A stretch of DNA of 64,000 bases, taken from contig NC_133910.1 in the NCBI RefSeq assembly GCF_964199755.1, forward strand, positions 10,424,711 to 10,488,710, written 5' to 3'. Of the stretch, positions 50,765-61,811 are shown piece after piece (the stretch's first letter is position 1; each line of letters starts with the position of its first letter). The notes under the pieces are model-generated. The model was not told the origin of the DNA. It saw nothing but the letters and a program-made list of their open reading frames with translations, and ran no database searches. This stretch comes from Larus michahellis (lineage: Eukaryota; Chordata; Aves; Charadriiformes; Laridae). The position numbers and the translations under genes are program-made.

Positions 50765-51129
50765 TCGCTTACTGCAATGACAAGGACGTTATTCCTTGCT
50801 GGGAGGGGTGAGGCATATCCTTTGGGCAGTTTAGAAGGAAAAGGTTACTTTTGTTTAAACATTAAACACTGATTTAAATCCAACAGTGACAGCGATTCTC
50901 AAATATATGTTATTTCCTTATGCCACTCATCTCACACTCGATCTTTCCGTCCCCTCAATGTGCTGGCATTAGCATCTCCCACAAAGGCTCAGTCAAGCGC
51001 GCCGTCCGCAGCAAGGAGCTGGTTTCTCTGGGGGGAGAGAGCAGCCGTTCTCTGAAGCCGGGGCTCACACCTGCTGCTGCACCGTCTCTCTGGCCAGGCC
51101 TCCTCTCCTGCGGCAGCGCCCTCCACGCG

Positions 51130-51297
51130 TTAACAATTACTGCTGTTTCTGAATTCTCCATTCTCTGTAATCTGCAATTTAGTTGGGTTTGTGGGGGAGA
51201 TCCCATTACGTGTCTGCATGCTGTACCTCTCTTTCAGCTGAGTAAGGGCACTCATTAACCGTGCGTTGGCAGCATCCAATGAAGCAATGCGTTTCTC
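51130..51297 (-). CDS. DAB2IP: DAB2IP terminal coding exon
   Basis: Read on the - strand, the acceptor GGTTGCAG is followed by 55 codons that begin EKRIASLDAANARLMSALTQ and end with LQITENGEFRNSSNC, then TAA at 51130-51132. The ending LQITENGEF is the conserved C-terminal signature of the SynGAP/DAB2IP subfamily, and the RNSSNC ending is what I recall for DAB2IP. The first half continues the C-terminal coiled coil; the second half (YSMQTRNGISPTNPTK) is a less structured tail. The exon begins at phase 0, matching the previous donor. Confidence 0.97.
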   Translation of the reverse strand, partial: EKRIASLDAANARLMSALTQLKERYSMQTRNGISPTNPTKLQITENGEFRNSSNC

Positions 51298-52913
51298 CTG
51301 CAACCAAAGAGGCAGAGGGCGACAGTCAGTGGAAAGGCTGGAGACCTGTCCCTCTGTGACACCAGACCTTGTCCCGAGACAGTGACCCAGAGGCCCCTTG
51401 GACCAGTGCCTTTCTCTCTGGCATTCTTAGGTTTCTGGGGTTTTTTCAGTGCTACACGGCATTTTTTTGAAATCCGCTGCTATTAGCAGGGCCACGAACG
51501 TACTTTGCCTGGGCAACGTGAGCTAAATTCATTTTACCATCCTGAAGAAAACGGAAATGATATAGTTTTTCTAATTCTTCAGTTATACAGAAATTGATTG
51601 TACTGTTTGCTCAAACTGCAGCTGTTACAAAGATGGTAAGATCCCTTTTCTAAAAGCAAGCTCTCCCAAGATAGTTATTCCTTGTCAGTGTTTAACTGAT
51701 TTTGTTAGTGTAAATTAATAGTTTAAATGACTTGTGGCCTCCCAGGATGGCTTTGATGGCAACTCTCACCAATTACAGTATCGTAAGGATGGGAGCAAGA
51801 GCTTCCGTGCTGCAGCCTGACTCCGCCACCCCTGTTCTTTGTGCCACTGAACAAGTCATCGTCCTTCTCTGCCTGCCATCAGCAGGAGGGAACAGGAACA
51901 ACTCAGAGGGGCCTTTGAAGGTCCATGTATGAACATGTCCAACACTACTGTACACCCCGAGATGACAAAATGAGAGCAGTCATCTCAGAGGCACGGCGAG
52001 AGCCTCGCATGTACCACACGCGGCGGCAGGAGACAGGACGGCGCGTCGAGAGCTGCTGGCAGGCTGCGTCCGCACCGCTCCCACCTCACAGACACCCCTG
52101 CGTCTGCCTGGCTCTGCCCGAGCGCAGAAGGGAACATGGTGATTTACCAGCTTTGAGAAAATTACTCTAGGGAAAAACAGGGATTCTTTTTACAGAGTTA
52201 CTACTCTCTCCTTTTTAATTAGCTATACAGTAAATTAGTCATGAGTAGTGACTCAGAAGTGCTTAATAGAGTTGTTAAGAATAAGCCCAGGATATGCTAT
52301 CACCCAGCCACGACCTGTAGGAAGGCCTAGCTGCTGAGAAGACACTGATCTCCGCCTAGACAAAGTAGGAGATTGCAGACTGTATTTACATATTCTCTTT
52401 TCCAAGCAGTGTTTTGCACCCATCATGTGATGCTCCTCTGCCATTGTAATCTCCAGCAATAACTGAGCTTAACAATTCTGCAAGCCGCAACCCAAAGGCT
52501 GAAAAAACATACTGGCTTTGCTCTGGCCAGGCTTTGTGTTTCTTCTGTCCAGGTCCTGCAAGAATTACTGGAACATGAAGCACCAAGCAAAGCTCTGGGG
52601 ACCTCGGACTGAGCCAACGAGGATATGATCCTTCCACAAACTGACTGAATGGTGGGTATGATCCTGCCACAAACTGCCACCCCCCACATCCTCTGTGTCA
52701 CCTGCCAAGCTCCAAGGCTGGAAAACAGCTGTAGGAATGCGAATGCTGTGACAATAAATCGCATCCTGGCGAAGTCTGACCGACTGCAGCTTGGTGCTCA
52801 CTCACCCACCACACGGTCTCGCCGTGCTCGAGCTGGCCCTGCTGCACGGCAGGGCGGCCGCATGCTGGCAGACACCCTGGGAAGTGCTGCAGCCCTTGGT
52901 ATCGGGGACTCAC
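51298..52913 (-). other. DAB2IP intron
   Basis: Holds a 33-bp-period tandem duplication at 52624-52676 and an AT-rich patch at about 52150-52260 containing TTTAATTAGC. No gene seen. Confidence 0.85.
52624..52676. repeat. 33-bp imperfect tandem duplication
   Basis: TATGATCCTTCCACAAACTG at 52624-52643 recurs as TATGATCCTGCCACAAACTG at 52657-52676. Confidence 0.9.
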
Positions 52914-53001
52914 CTGTGCATCGATAATCTTCTGCTTGGAATCCACGGCAGCCTGCATTTCTGCATGGTCCTTCTTTAGCTCCTCCTCAACTGACATCAG
53001 C
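52914..53001 (-). CDS. DAB2IP: DAB2IP coiled-coil exon
   Basis: The exon is 88 bases. One G completes the Arg codon begun in the previous exon, followed by 29 codons, [20 protein letters not shown] then SKQKIIDAQ. The acceptor is CCACCAG and the donor CAG|GTGAGT. The residues form an amphipathic helix with heptad-spaced hydrophobics, part of the leucine-zipper-like coiled coil of the SynGAP/DAB2IP/RASAL2 subfamily, used for self-association and partner binding. Confidence 0.97.
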
Positions 53002-54017
53002 CTGGTGGCCAAACAGACAGGAAAAAAATTACAGTTGTTGGGCTCTGCTAAGCCCAGATCTCAGTCGCATACACATCTAAATCAGCCACCCAACGTGAAT
53101 GATACAGATCAGGTCCTCATATAGTCCTTGACACCAAGGAAGCAAAGGGGTGATGTACATCTCTGAAGCACACAGGAAGAGATGTGACACAGCAGAGAAG
53201 GTAGTCTACGGACAGAACTGGCCTCACGTGGCAGCCCCCGTCATCCATACCAGGTCAAGCCATCTCATCTGACACTGGAATGGCGAAGCACACACCGAGA
53301 TGCTCCCAGGACACACAGTTGTGCAGTCGAGCACAAAGGAGACACAGTCATTAGCACTACCTCTTCTTACACACAAACCAATGGTTCAGAACCAGTCTTT
53401 TTTCTGTCTCTTCTCCAGAGACCTCTACAGCAGACTGCCCCGAAGCTTAAGTGATACAGAAGGGTTAAGACTGACCCGTTAACGAGGGCTGATTAAAAGC
53501 ACTAAGTGGGCTCGGCTCAGGTGGCGGTGAAGCTAGCTGCACTGAACAGTCCACGTCCTGGGCAAATGTAACCACCACATCACACGGGGTGGGAGAAAGA
53601 GATTTGTAGCTAGGAGTAATGGGATCGTGATGTTTAGCTAAATATCGGAAAAGAACATTTTGATCGTTGCATCTATTGCTCATATGAACAGAAAAGCAAG
53701 CCTGCCAGATCCTCCGAGAGCTGGGGCAGGCTGCCAGCTCCCCCCTCCTGAAGTTTTGCCTTTGTGAATCAGGAAAATGTCGTGGTTTTCCTTGTTCCAG
53801 GTAACACTGATGGGGGACCCGAAGAGTCAGCTCTGGAAATCCCCCCCGAGGGACTGTAACCCGAAAGGGCAAGGAAGTGAATAAATGCTGGAAAAGCCAC
53901 ATGGGAAACCTGCCTGCACCTCCAAAGAAACCTGATTGTCCTGAGCAGGGGTCAGCTCTAACGCCAGCCAGGCTGCCCGCCTTACTGTCATCTCCAGCAC
54001 TCCCACCTGCCCTGTAC
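53002..54017 (-). other. DAB2IP intron
   Basis: No gene or named repeat seen. The 246-codon open frame at 53465-54205 is the next exon running on into this intron. Confidence 0.85.
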
Positions 54018-54220
54018 CTGCTGATGATGCCCTTCATCTGGATCTCCTTATCCTCCTGCTGTCTCCGGAGCCGCTCCTCGCTCTCCTCCAGCCTGGCCTG
54101 GTACTCCAGCATCAGCTTCTGCGTTGTCTCCTCCTGGCACTTGAAACGAGTCTCATATTCCTCCAGCTTCTTGTTGGAGATGCGAAGCTTGTCCTGCAGC
54201 ACCACTAGGTCCTGCTGGTA
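54018..54220 (-). CDS. DAB2IP: DAB2IP coiled-coil exon with tandem acceptors
   Basis: On the - strand the frame reads (YQQ)DLVVLQDKLRISNKKLEE, then YETRFKCQEETTQKLMLEYQ and ARLEESEERLRRQQEDKEIQ to MKGIIS plus AG of a split Arg codon. This is a long charged coiled coil matching DAB2IP. The donor is CAG|GTACAG at 54017. The acceptor region is TAG|TACCAG|CAG|GAC: three in-frame acceptors give starts at 54220, 54214 or 54211. I list the longest. The YQQ version aligns with the AEKYEQE seen in the paralogue RASAL2, while the mammalian DAB2IP form that I remember begins at DL. All choices keep the frame. Confidence 0.93.
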
Positions 54221-57200
54221 CTACAGCATGCAGGGACAGACACAGGAGGAGAAAACACATGTGGCATGTTACCGAGCAGGACTTTGCTCTTGCTGGGGTT
54301 TCCCCGTAACCCGATTATGCCCCTCTCCTTGCATTAGTCTAGCTGCAAACCCGTATCAGATAACCCCGCTTGCCGACACCTCCTCTTCAGTCTTCTCCAC
54401 ACTGCGCTAGGAGCGATGCTGGGTTCCACTGGGCGGGCAGGTCACTGGCAGGTTCAGAGAATGGGTTGTTAGCAGAGTCTGGCATTTCACATGGGGAATG
54501 CAGGTTAGAGTGAGTGAATGGCAAACGCACCTGGCATCTTCCTCACACTAACAGCGCAGGGCTAGACACAGGCAGAAGCTGCACTGGTGGGGTTTTGGGT
54601 TTACGCGTGAGCTCTTCAGCCTACCACAATAAATGTGGGCGTTCTGGAGCTGCTGGAAGCCAAGCAGGAGCTGTTAGTGCCGCCTGCCTCCTGCCAGGCA
54701 GCAGGCTCTGAGCGGTGACAGACGCAGGCCACCGCCGTCTCGGCACAAAGTGGTCACCCCTCATCAAGGCGAGGGCACCAGGCTGGCGTGAGCGGGGACA
54801 GTGAGCACTGCTGCCGTCCGGGGCCCAGCTTCTCAAACAACGGACTCAGATGTCACAGCAGGGTTCAATCCGAGAAGAGCTGCCGCATGAAGCCAAGACC
54901 CCACAGTTGCACTGTTCATTCAGAGGAAGCTAAAAATCAGCAGCAGAAGAACAACATAAAGCAATTATAAAAATTAAGAGCTTTCTAATGCAGTAGAACT
55001 AGGGTCAGCTATTGCAGAAGCACAGCATTCAGTACAACTTGCTTTGCTAAAGGAAAATCCAGTGTGTAGCTGTACGAAAACCACCCAATTTAATTTCAAA
55101 AAATTATCTTTTGAAATTGACTTCAAAAGAAAATCAGAACTGGAATAACCTTAGTATTAACAGGCAGCTGATAATTTGACAAGCTGCTCTCAGAGAGTCA
55201 GATATGGGAAAACGCCTGCCATCTGAGCCACGAAGTCTCTCACAAAGCTACGAGTCTTATTCGTGAACTGACAAAAATGTGCTTAATTGTGTATTGACTT
55301 GGCCAGCTGAAAATACGGCCTTGCCCTTGGGCCATCACCACCTGTGTACGCACTTGAACCATGGACTTGGTGGTGTCCCAGTTGTGAGGGCCCTGATGGG
55401 GAGTGTGACCAGCAGAGCAGCTCCTGGTGAGAGCGGAAGGCAGCCAAGGCTGCTGGCCCTGTACTGCTCAGCTGGACCCCCAGCCCATGCAAATCCACGC
55501 TGCTTTCCCAGTATCACCCCAGTAACTGACTGGCTGATGGCAGAAGTAACTGTTAACAGCTCCTAAGGATTGAAAATTTGCAACGCTGATGGTCTTCCTG
55601 AATTGCCAAAGTATGGGGGCCGTGGCAGGCAGATGGGCAGGACCTCCGAGCTCCTTCTGCCGGGGCAGGGACGGGCACAACAGATCACTCTGTTCTTCCT
55701 TTAGCAAAGCTTTTACTGCAGCACTGAAACGACACAGTTGGCACATGTAACCTGGAGCGATGAGGGAACACAAACGCCCATACAGCTGCACAGAAGCACT
55801 GAAGTCAGACAGAAGGGAGTTGCTTGAACAGGAAAGATTAAATACCTACCCTAGCCTTAAAATAGCAGCAGCGTAAGTGAGCTCAAATGATAGCAGGAGA
55901 GGCCTCAGAGACCGAAGGAGTCGCTCCTGTCTCTAGAACACTTGTCTCAATCCCGGTTACCATTCACCTCTTACAGTAATGGGGAGAGAGATTATGCTAA
56001 TGGCGATCTTTAATGTCAGTGACTGATGCGACAGCAAAGTAACAAAAGATGCTGCATAGGAAGGAGACAGCAGGCTCCTGGGGGTGAGGGCTCCCTCTGA
56101 ACTTGGGACAGGGACCGGTTTGCTGCAATACCGTCAGAGCTGGCAATCCCACCCTCGCCTGCCGTGACCAGGACCTCCCTGCACAGGACGGGGTGAGCCG
56201 GGCACGTCCCAGGGGGAAGCGGCCCCTCGGGCTGGCAGGGCAAGAGAGCAGCCCCTGTGAGCGCCCACCTGGCAAAAGCTGAGCCCGTTTCACAGGAGAG
56301 GGTGCCAGGAAGGGGCTTAGTGACAACGCTTGGCATGCACCGTGTCCACAGCGGAGGCCATCTGCCCGCCCGCGGGAGCTGGCAGGCGTGGGCTGGAGGA
56401 GGCCAGCACACCGCTTGTACGCTCCGGCAGCATTTCACCTCACTCCAGTTCCACTGGAACAGCAAAGCCTGCCGTTGTCGTCTCAATTACAGACTCAAAT
56501 AAGCACTGAACCCCTTTAGAAGCCCTTCAATGACTAAGTGCAGCAATAACCCAGCTCATGATGCACCAGTCTGAGAACTCCTTCCCTTTCATTTGCTGCC
56601 TACTAGTGTCTCTGCTTAGGTGGCAGTCAAGATTCCTAAACCTCTGCAAACAAAATCTGCTAAACTGTACATTTTCTGTGTCAGCTGCTATCTGATCGGT
56701 ACCTGTCTGTGTATTTACAGGAATACCCGAGGAGCAGAAAGCCAGGAAGAAATGGGCTGAACTCCCACGAAACTGCCATGCTCTTCCTGGGGCAGCTGGG
56801 AGCCGTCGCCTTGTACCTCCCAGTCCCTACGATACCTGCCTTTGGCACTTCATCTGAATTTAAGAGGTGACAGTCCCAAAATGACACAGCACAGCAAAAT
56901 GAGAACAGGAAGGCTATTGCAACGAAAACAGAAACATGTCTGTGCTGGAAAAACAGGAAAGAGGTTCAGGGAGGGTGATGTCTGCTGTGGGAGTGGGTGG
57001 TGACACGTGGCCGGTGTGACAGAAGAAAAGCACATTGAGGAAACGTCCCAAAGGCTAACTGTGCCCAATGCAGGGTCCTGGCAGCGCCAGGCTGCTGAGA
57101 AAGCACCCTGCAGAAGCAGCAATCAGCAAAGATGGGATCTTCTCAGCTCTTGACTGCCGCGTCCTTATTTCTAACCCTCCCTCACCCCTGGCCAAGCCTG

Positions 57201-57902
57201 CTCTGTCTCTTCCCTGCCTGTCCCACCACAGGCTCGGCTGGGAAGGAGGGGACATGAGCGGCACCCTCAGCCTGGCCAGCAGCACAGGGATGGGGGGGCT
57301 CAGACTGAACACTCTGGAACCCACATCCTGAGAGAGCCCCGTGGTCTGCGTGACACAGCCGTAAGCTCGGGGCAGTGTCACTGCAGCAGTGCATCGCCCC
57401 AGTGCTGTCTCTGAGACCAGAATCTGCACCTAAGTTTTAAGTCTGTTTACAGCCCGTTGACATGGAAGCTGCTTCTTGCCACATCTCCTGGTTGTGAGGC
57501 ACGAGGCTGCCTCTATCTTACTCTCATCTCTTTATAGGTGTGCTTAATTCACTTTCTAAGCTTTCTCCCCCTGCAGCCGTGGGGAGTGGGAATGGGGGAG
57601 GTAACGGGCACCGGCTGCCTTCAGAGTTTGCTGCAGAGCAGCACCGGCATGTCGCTGGCTCCTGTTTTTCTTACTCGCTTTGATCAGGGAGTAATTCCAG
57701 TCACTGAGTGTGTGAAAACCTCCCAAACCTTCCCCAGAAATGCCCTGTGAGGCTGAGCAGGGCACAGTGCAACCTGACAACCCTCTCTCCTGGGCAGGGA
57801 CGTGCCACACAGCCCACCTTGTCCCCCGGGCGCTCAGAGGAATGACATTCAAGGAAATCCTCTCTCTATTTAGAAACTTGTTTCAATCCAATCAGGTTTT
57901 AC
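54221..57902 (-). other. DAB2IP intron
   Basis: About 3.7 kb. I see no coding exon, transposon or RNA gene that I can support; the joined reading frame needs none. Confidence 0.8.
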
Positions 57903-58055
57903 CTTTTCTGCTTGGCTGAGCTCGTCCTTATTCCTGAGCTTATCCCTGTGCTTGGAATCTGGGTCAATGCTTTCATCTTCTAAAAACTGCATGTTCATAT
58001 TCAAAAGCCAAGCAGCAGTGCGGTCCAGGGCATTGGGGTTCACAGGAGAAGGGGC
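57903..58055 (-). CDS. DAB2IP: DAB2IP coding exon
   Basis: Exactly 51 codons in phase 0, reading APSPVNPNALDRTAAWLLNM, then NMQFLEDESIDPDSKHRDKL and RNKDELSQAEK. The SPxNPxxLDRTAAWLL motif is characteristic of this subfamily just before its coiled coil. The acceptor is TCATTGTAG and the donor AAG|GTAAAA. The middle segment (ESIDPDSKHRDKLRNK) differs from the mammalian sequence as I recall it and looks like a tolerant linker. Confidence 0.96.
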
Positions 58056-60937
58056 CTACAATGAAACATACAACCATAACAAAAGAAAAACCTGTAACAG
58101 AAATGGTCATGAAGCTGGAGAGAGAGAATTTCCTTCCAAGCAAGCCCTCTCCCATGCTGCTCAAACAGCAACGAACAAGCCTGAGCTACCAGAGTGCTCA
58201 GAGCTGGGGGGTAGGAACAGCTCCTGTTCTGCACCTCGCGTTATTTTAGGTCAAAAAGGATGGATTCTTCCCTGTGCCACCCCCACAGGACAGACGCACA
58301 ACGGCGCACTGCAGTGGGGTCCTGCTGAAAGTAACAGGGCAGGTTTCTGGGCAGGTCCTGTCACCTCAGCAGGACATGGGCCACGAAGCGCAGAGCTGCA
58401 GGCGAACGGAGGGGCCTGACGTGGTATATTCACTCCGCAAGCAGAGATTTCACTCAAGTCTTCAGCCTCTTTTACTGAGCCGTCTTTTGGCTTACTGTGG
58501 AGATTTCGTACAGATAACACCAGATCTGCAAACTGAAGTGCTACTTTTGGTCATGGCAGTTGCCTTCTTGGACAAGGTAGGTTTCTTTTTGTCTTGAGAC
58601 TACACTTACGGTGCTGGAGAGGTCTAAATGCTTGGCATCTTAGTAGATCATCTCTAGGTTTGTTCCTGTAGCTACGGGAGCTCAAGGAGCAATGCTGTTC
58701 TACGGTCAGTGAGCCAGAGCTGCTGCTTTTCTCTCCTGGCCTGGGCGGGGACCACAAATGGTGTTGCCTGAATATTTTCCAACCACATTGCAAGGTTGAG
58801 GAAGTGAATCTCCAGCTATTTCCCCTCCATCCTGGCTCATTATAAACTGCAGTAAACAGTTTCTTGGATGAATACGAGGGATCTGGATGACTCGGCTGAG
58901 GGAATTCAAGTTAACAAGTCAGAAATGTTGGGTGTTTTCTCCTTCATTCAAACCTCTGGACAGCAGAGAAACCCAGTCACTGGCAAGCAGCAGAACGGGA
59001 AGTTCTGTTCTTGGATGGAGTGGGGACTGGTTTCATCATCTCACTGGGGCTGGGGGCCTTCCCGTGCTGTCTTCCACTCTGCTCTTCTACTTCCAGAATT
59101 ATACATCAGAAGTCTCAGACTTGGCTCATGAACGTCACTTGCTATAAACCCTCACCTGGCTTGTAGCTTTCTGCTTTTTCTTCCATCTCCAGCTCGGGCA
59201 CTGCACTTGTGGTGGCTGCTCAGAATTTCTAGCTCTGAGGAGCGCTGGTCACCCAGGTTCCTCTCAGTAGTGTTAAGGCCACTGGTCCAAGGCTGTCAAT
59301 GAAAAGAGCTCAGCATACTGTACACAAGTCCTTCTGCCCCTTTCTTCTGCCTCTGAAGAAGTAAAAAAGGACATCTGATCTGGCCTGGGACAGTGTGGAA
59401 GTCAGTTCAGCAGATGAACTCACAGAGGTAGAGGAAGCGCTTCTGGCTGGCAGGAACAAAGTTCATGGACTTCTACTAAGACGGCCATCAAACAGGACTT
59501 CTTTGTTCTCAAACAGCATTTAATGCCACCAACTATGAGCAAGCAGTTTCGTTGTGGTTCACAGATGCTGCTAACATCCAAGTAGAACGGGCAGATTAAG
59601 GGGAGGAGAGGCATTCTGAGGAGTTCAGGTCTTGAGAGAAACGTTGAGAGGACAAGAGGAGTGGGTGGAGGAAAGATCTGCAAACACAACTTGGCCAGGG
59701 CTTTCCGAAGGTCGCCCGGAGTTCGCTGGTCTCTCTTCCTGCAAGAAAACTCCGCTACCAAACAGGCTGCTGCTGCTTGCAGAGCTCTGTGCCCTCTGTA
59801 CCTAATGAGTATTGATCCACTTTATACAAATGCTGCTACACGGCATGCTTGCTAATGTCAGCGCTTATGAATCAATACCGTATGCACAGAACAGCTCCAG
59901 ATGGGGCTGATAAAACAGCCTTCAATGGGCAGCACTGACAACGGCCTCCACGGCCGCCTTGTCAAGGGGAGGCACTGACACCAACTCAGTTTCTCTCTCA
60001 ACACCGTACTGCTGAAAAGGTGCCTTAATACTGGGGCTGAGATGCAGCGAGCTCTTGCCAGTTGTCCACGTTCTCTGGGTTTGCATTATTTTTAAACCTC
60101 TTCCTCTAGGCACTGAGAGGCCCTACTGCGTTAACTTTCTACAGGGTTAGTCCTCAAATGTAGAATGAATAAATGAGCACTAGAAAAACAATTTATCCAC
60201 GTCAGGAAAACCAGAGGGCCCTGGGTCTGTGACCTGCTGCTTTCAATTTTAGCACCACAAATAGTGAAATGTATTTCTGTGCAGACCAGCGTGTGCCTGG
60301 GACCTGAATCACCGCAGAGCTCTGCCCAGCAGGACCTTCACTCCCGGCGGGGAGCAAACTCCTTCCTCATGGCTCCCACCTCCCCAGGTGCACTCACAGG
60401 AGGGTCTCCCAGGGCAAACAGGGGTGTCCAGGAGTGCCACGGCTCTGCTGGGACAGGAGCGGCATCAGGGAGGCTCTTAGTTACAAGAGAAGATCAGGGC
60501 CTGGTCCAAGCCTGGGAGATGGCGCAGGGTTGACTATGGCATGGGATGAGAGCCTGGGCATGGAGAGGCAAAGCAGTGACAAGATGGTAGCGCAGGACAG
60601 AGGCATGGCTGCCATTGCCCTCGTGTCTCTGCCACCTACCGCCTTGCGGCAATCACACGCCAACATGCCACGCAAAGGAGGAGCACAGAGAACGAACACT
60701 GGTCTGTGTCCCCTTCCCTGGAGGGCCTCCGTCTCAGGCCAAGTTGGGTGCAAGAGCCAAGGTTCATCCCCACATGCAGTGCCACCAGGGGGTTGGCACT
60801 GATGTGGTAACTCAAAGCCAGGATAATGTCCCCTCCCATTGCAGCAATCCCCACCAGCCAATTTCTTCTCCAAGTCCACGGGCTGATGCCTGCCTGGCCC
60901 CTTCAACACCCGGGGCTGGTACAGCCCCCGAACTCAC
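58056..60937 (-). other. DAB2IP intron
   Basis: About 2.9 kb with moderate GC. A CTCF-like CCACCAGGGGG lies at 60782-60792, inside an 8-bp inverted repeat (CAGTGCCA...TGGCACTG, 60778-60802). No gene seen. Confidence 0.8.
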
Positions 60938-61811
60938 CTGTTTGTGCATCGTGCGCTGCTTCATCTCGGGGCTGTCGCCCTTGGAGGAGGAGGACTGCTG
61001 CCGGAGGCGGGCCCCGCTGCCGGGCCAGTCGGGCGAGGAGGACATCATGCTGCCGCTGGAGGGTCGCTGATACTGAACCGTGTTCAGCAAGGAGGGCGGC
61101 GTCCGGCCCCGGGTGACAGGCGGGGGCGGCGGGGGCGGCTGGTCTATCCGCCTCTGCGGTCCCGCGCTGTTCTGCCGCGGCATGGTGGGCTGGCCGCCCT
61201 TCTCCGTCAGCGAGAGCTGCCGGCGGGCCAGCTCTCCCGTCCGGCGGGTGAAGTCCTCGCTGGCGGCGGGGGCGGCGAAGCCATGCTTGTTGGCCGTCAG
61301 CTCCTCGCTGTTGCTGTGGGAGCTGAGTGAGCTGTGGCACTCGGAGCCGGAGTCGCCCAGGCCACGGGGGGAGAGGGGCAGCCCAGCGGCCATCTGGTAG
61401 ACGGGGTTCTGGAAGGAGAGGGGTGCCAGGAGCTGGGGCCGGCCGGGCGCGCTCTCACCGCTCGGCGTGGTGGGGGTCTGGCCCACCCGGCGTACGGTGG
61501 CCATGCCCGCCACGCTGTTCTGCTGAGTCCGTGTGGTCCATACGCCCTGCAACTGCCCCAGCGACGACTGACTGTCATTGAGGGAGTCAGCCGCGCTGGG
61601 CGCGTTGGCCCCACTGTCCAAGAGCCGATTGTCCTGCAAGTCCACCATGGACAAACTCTTGCTGCCATTAGACATCTGCACGTCGGGCTCATTGGCCTCT
61701 GAGTAACTGGAGCTTCGGGCAGGCGAGGGCTGGGCCCCAGCAGACCTTGTGACAAAAAACAAGTCCTTGTTTTCAGGGGTTGGAGATGGTAACCGTGTGA
61801 AATCTATCAGA
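60938..61811 (-). CDS. DAB2IP: DAB2IP large exon: NPVY motif and proline-rich region
   Basis: 874 bases: one base completes Gly, then 291 codons, from [20 protein letters not shown] to [13 protein letters not shown]. In order it holds a Ser-rich [11 protein letters not shown] segment and [10 protein letters not shown]; then [12 protein letters not shown], whose NPVY (61397-61408) is an NPxY motif of the type bound by PTB domains such as that of DAB2; then a Ser-rich stretch ([12 protein letters not shown]), [27 protein letters not shown] with seven prolines (61118-61138), RGRTPPSLL, and SRQ-type basic sites near the end. The acceptor follows a strong pyrimidine tract; the donor is CAG|GTGAGT. 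The region is GC-rich and predicted to be disordered, a scaffold segment for SH3 and 14-3-3 type partners. Confidence 0.97.
61118..61138 (-). repeat. DAB2IP: seven-proline run in DAB2IP
   Basis: Seven consecutive Pro codons after RRIDQ. It is a candidate SH3 or WW ligand and shorter than the run that I recall in mammals. Confidence 0.9.

Larger units (their letters stand above)
45930..51129 (-). other. DAB2IP: candidate DAB2IP 3'UTR
   Basis: Non-coding sequence follows the stop codon at 51130-51132 on the - strand. Candidate poly(A) signals, read on the - strand, are AATAAA at 50759-50764, AATAAA at 50213-50218, ATTAAA at 49283-49288 and at 48440-48445, and ATTAAA at 45949-45954. The last would give a UTR of about 5.2 kb and lies in an AT-rich block (45930-46230) typical of a distal 3'UTR end. 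Within the UTR are a CA/TG microsatellite, an 18-base poly(T) run, and three G runs that are C runs in the transcript. The true end could be any of these signals. Confidence 0.5.

Noticed and set aside
53465..54205. 246-codon open frame on the - strand as a gene of its own
   Set aside because: Its N-terminal part is the DAB2IP coiled-coil exon; the rest is intron read-through past the GTACAG donor.
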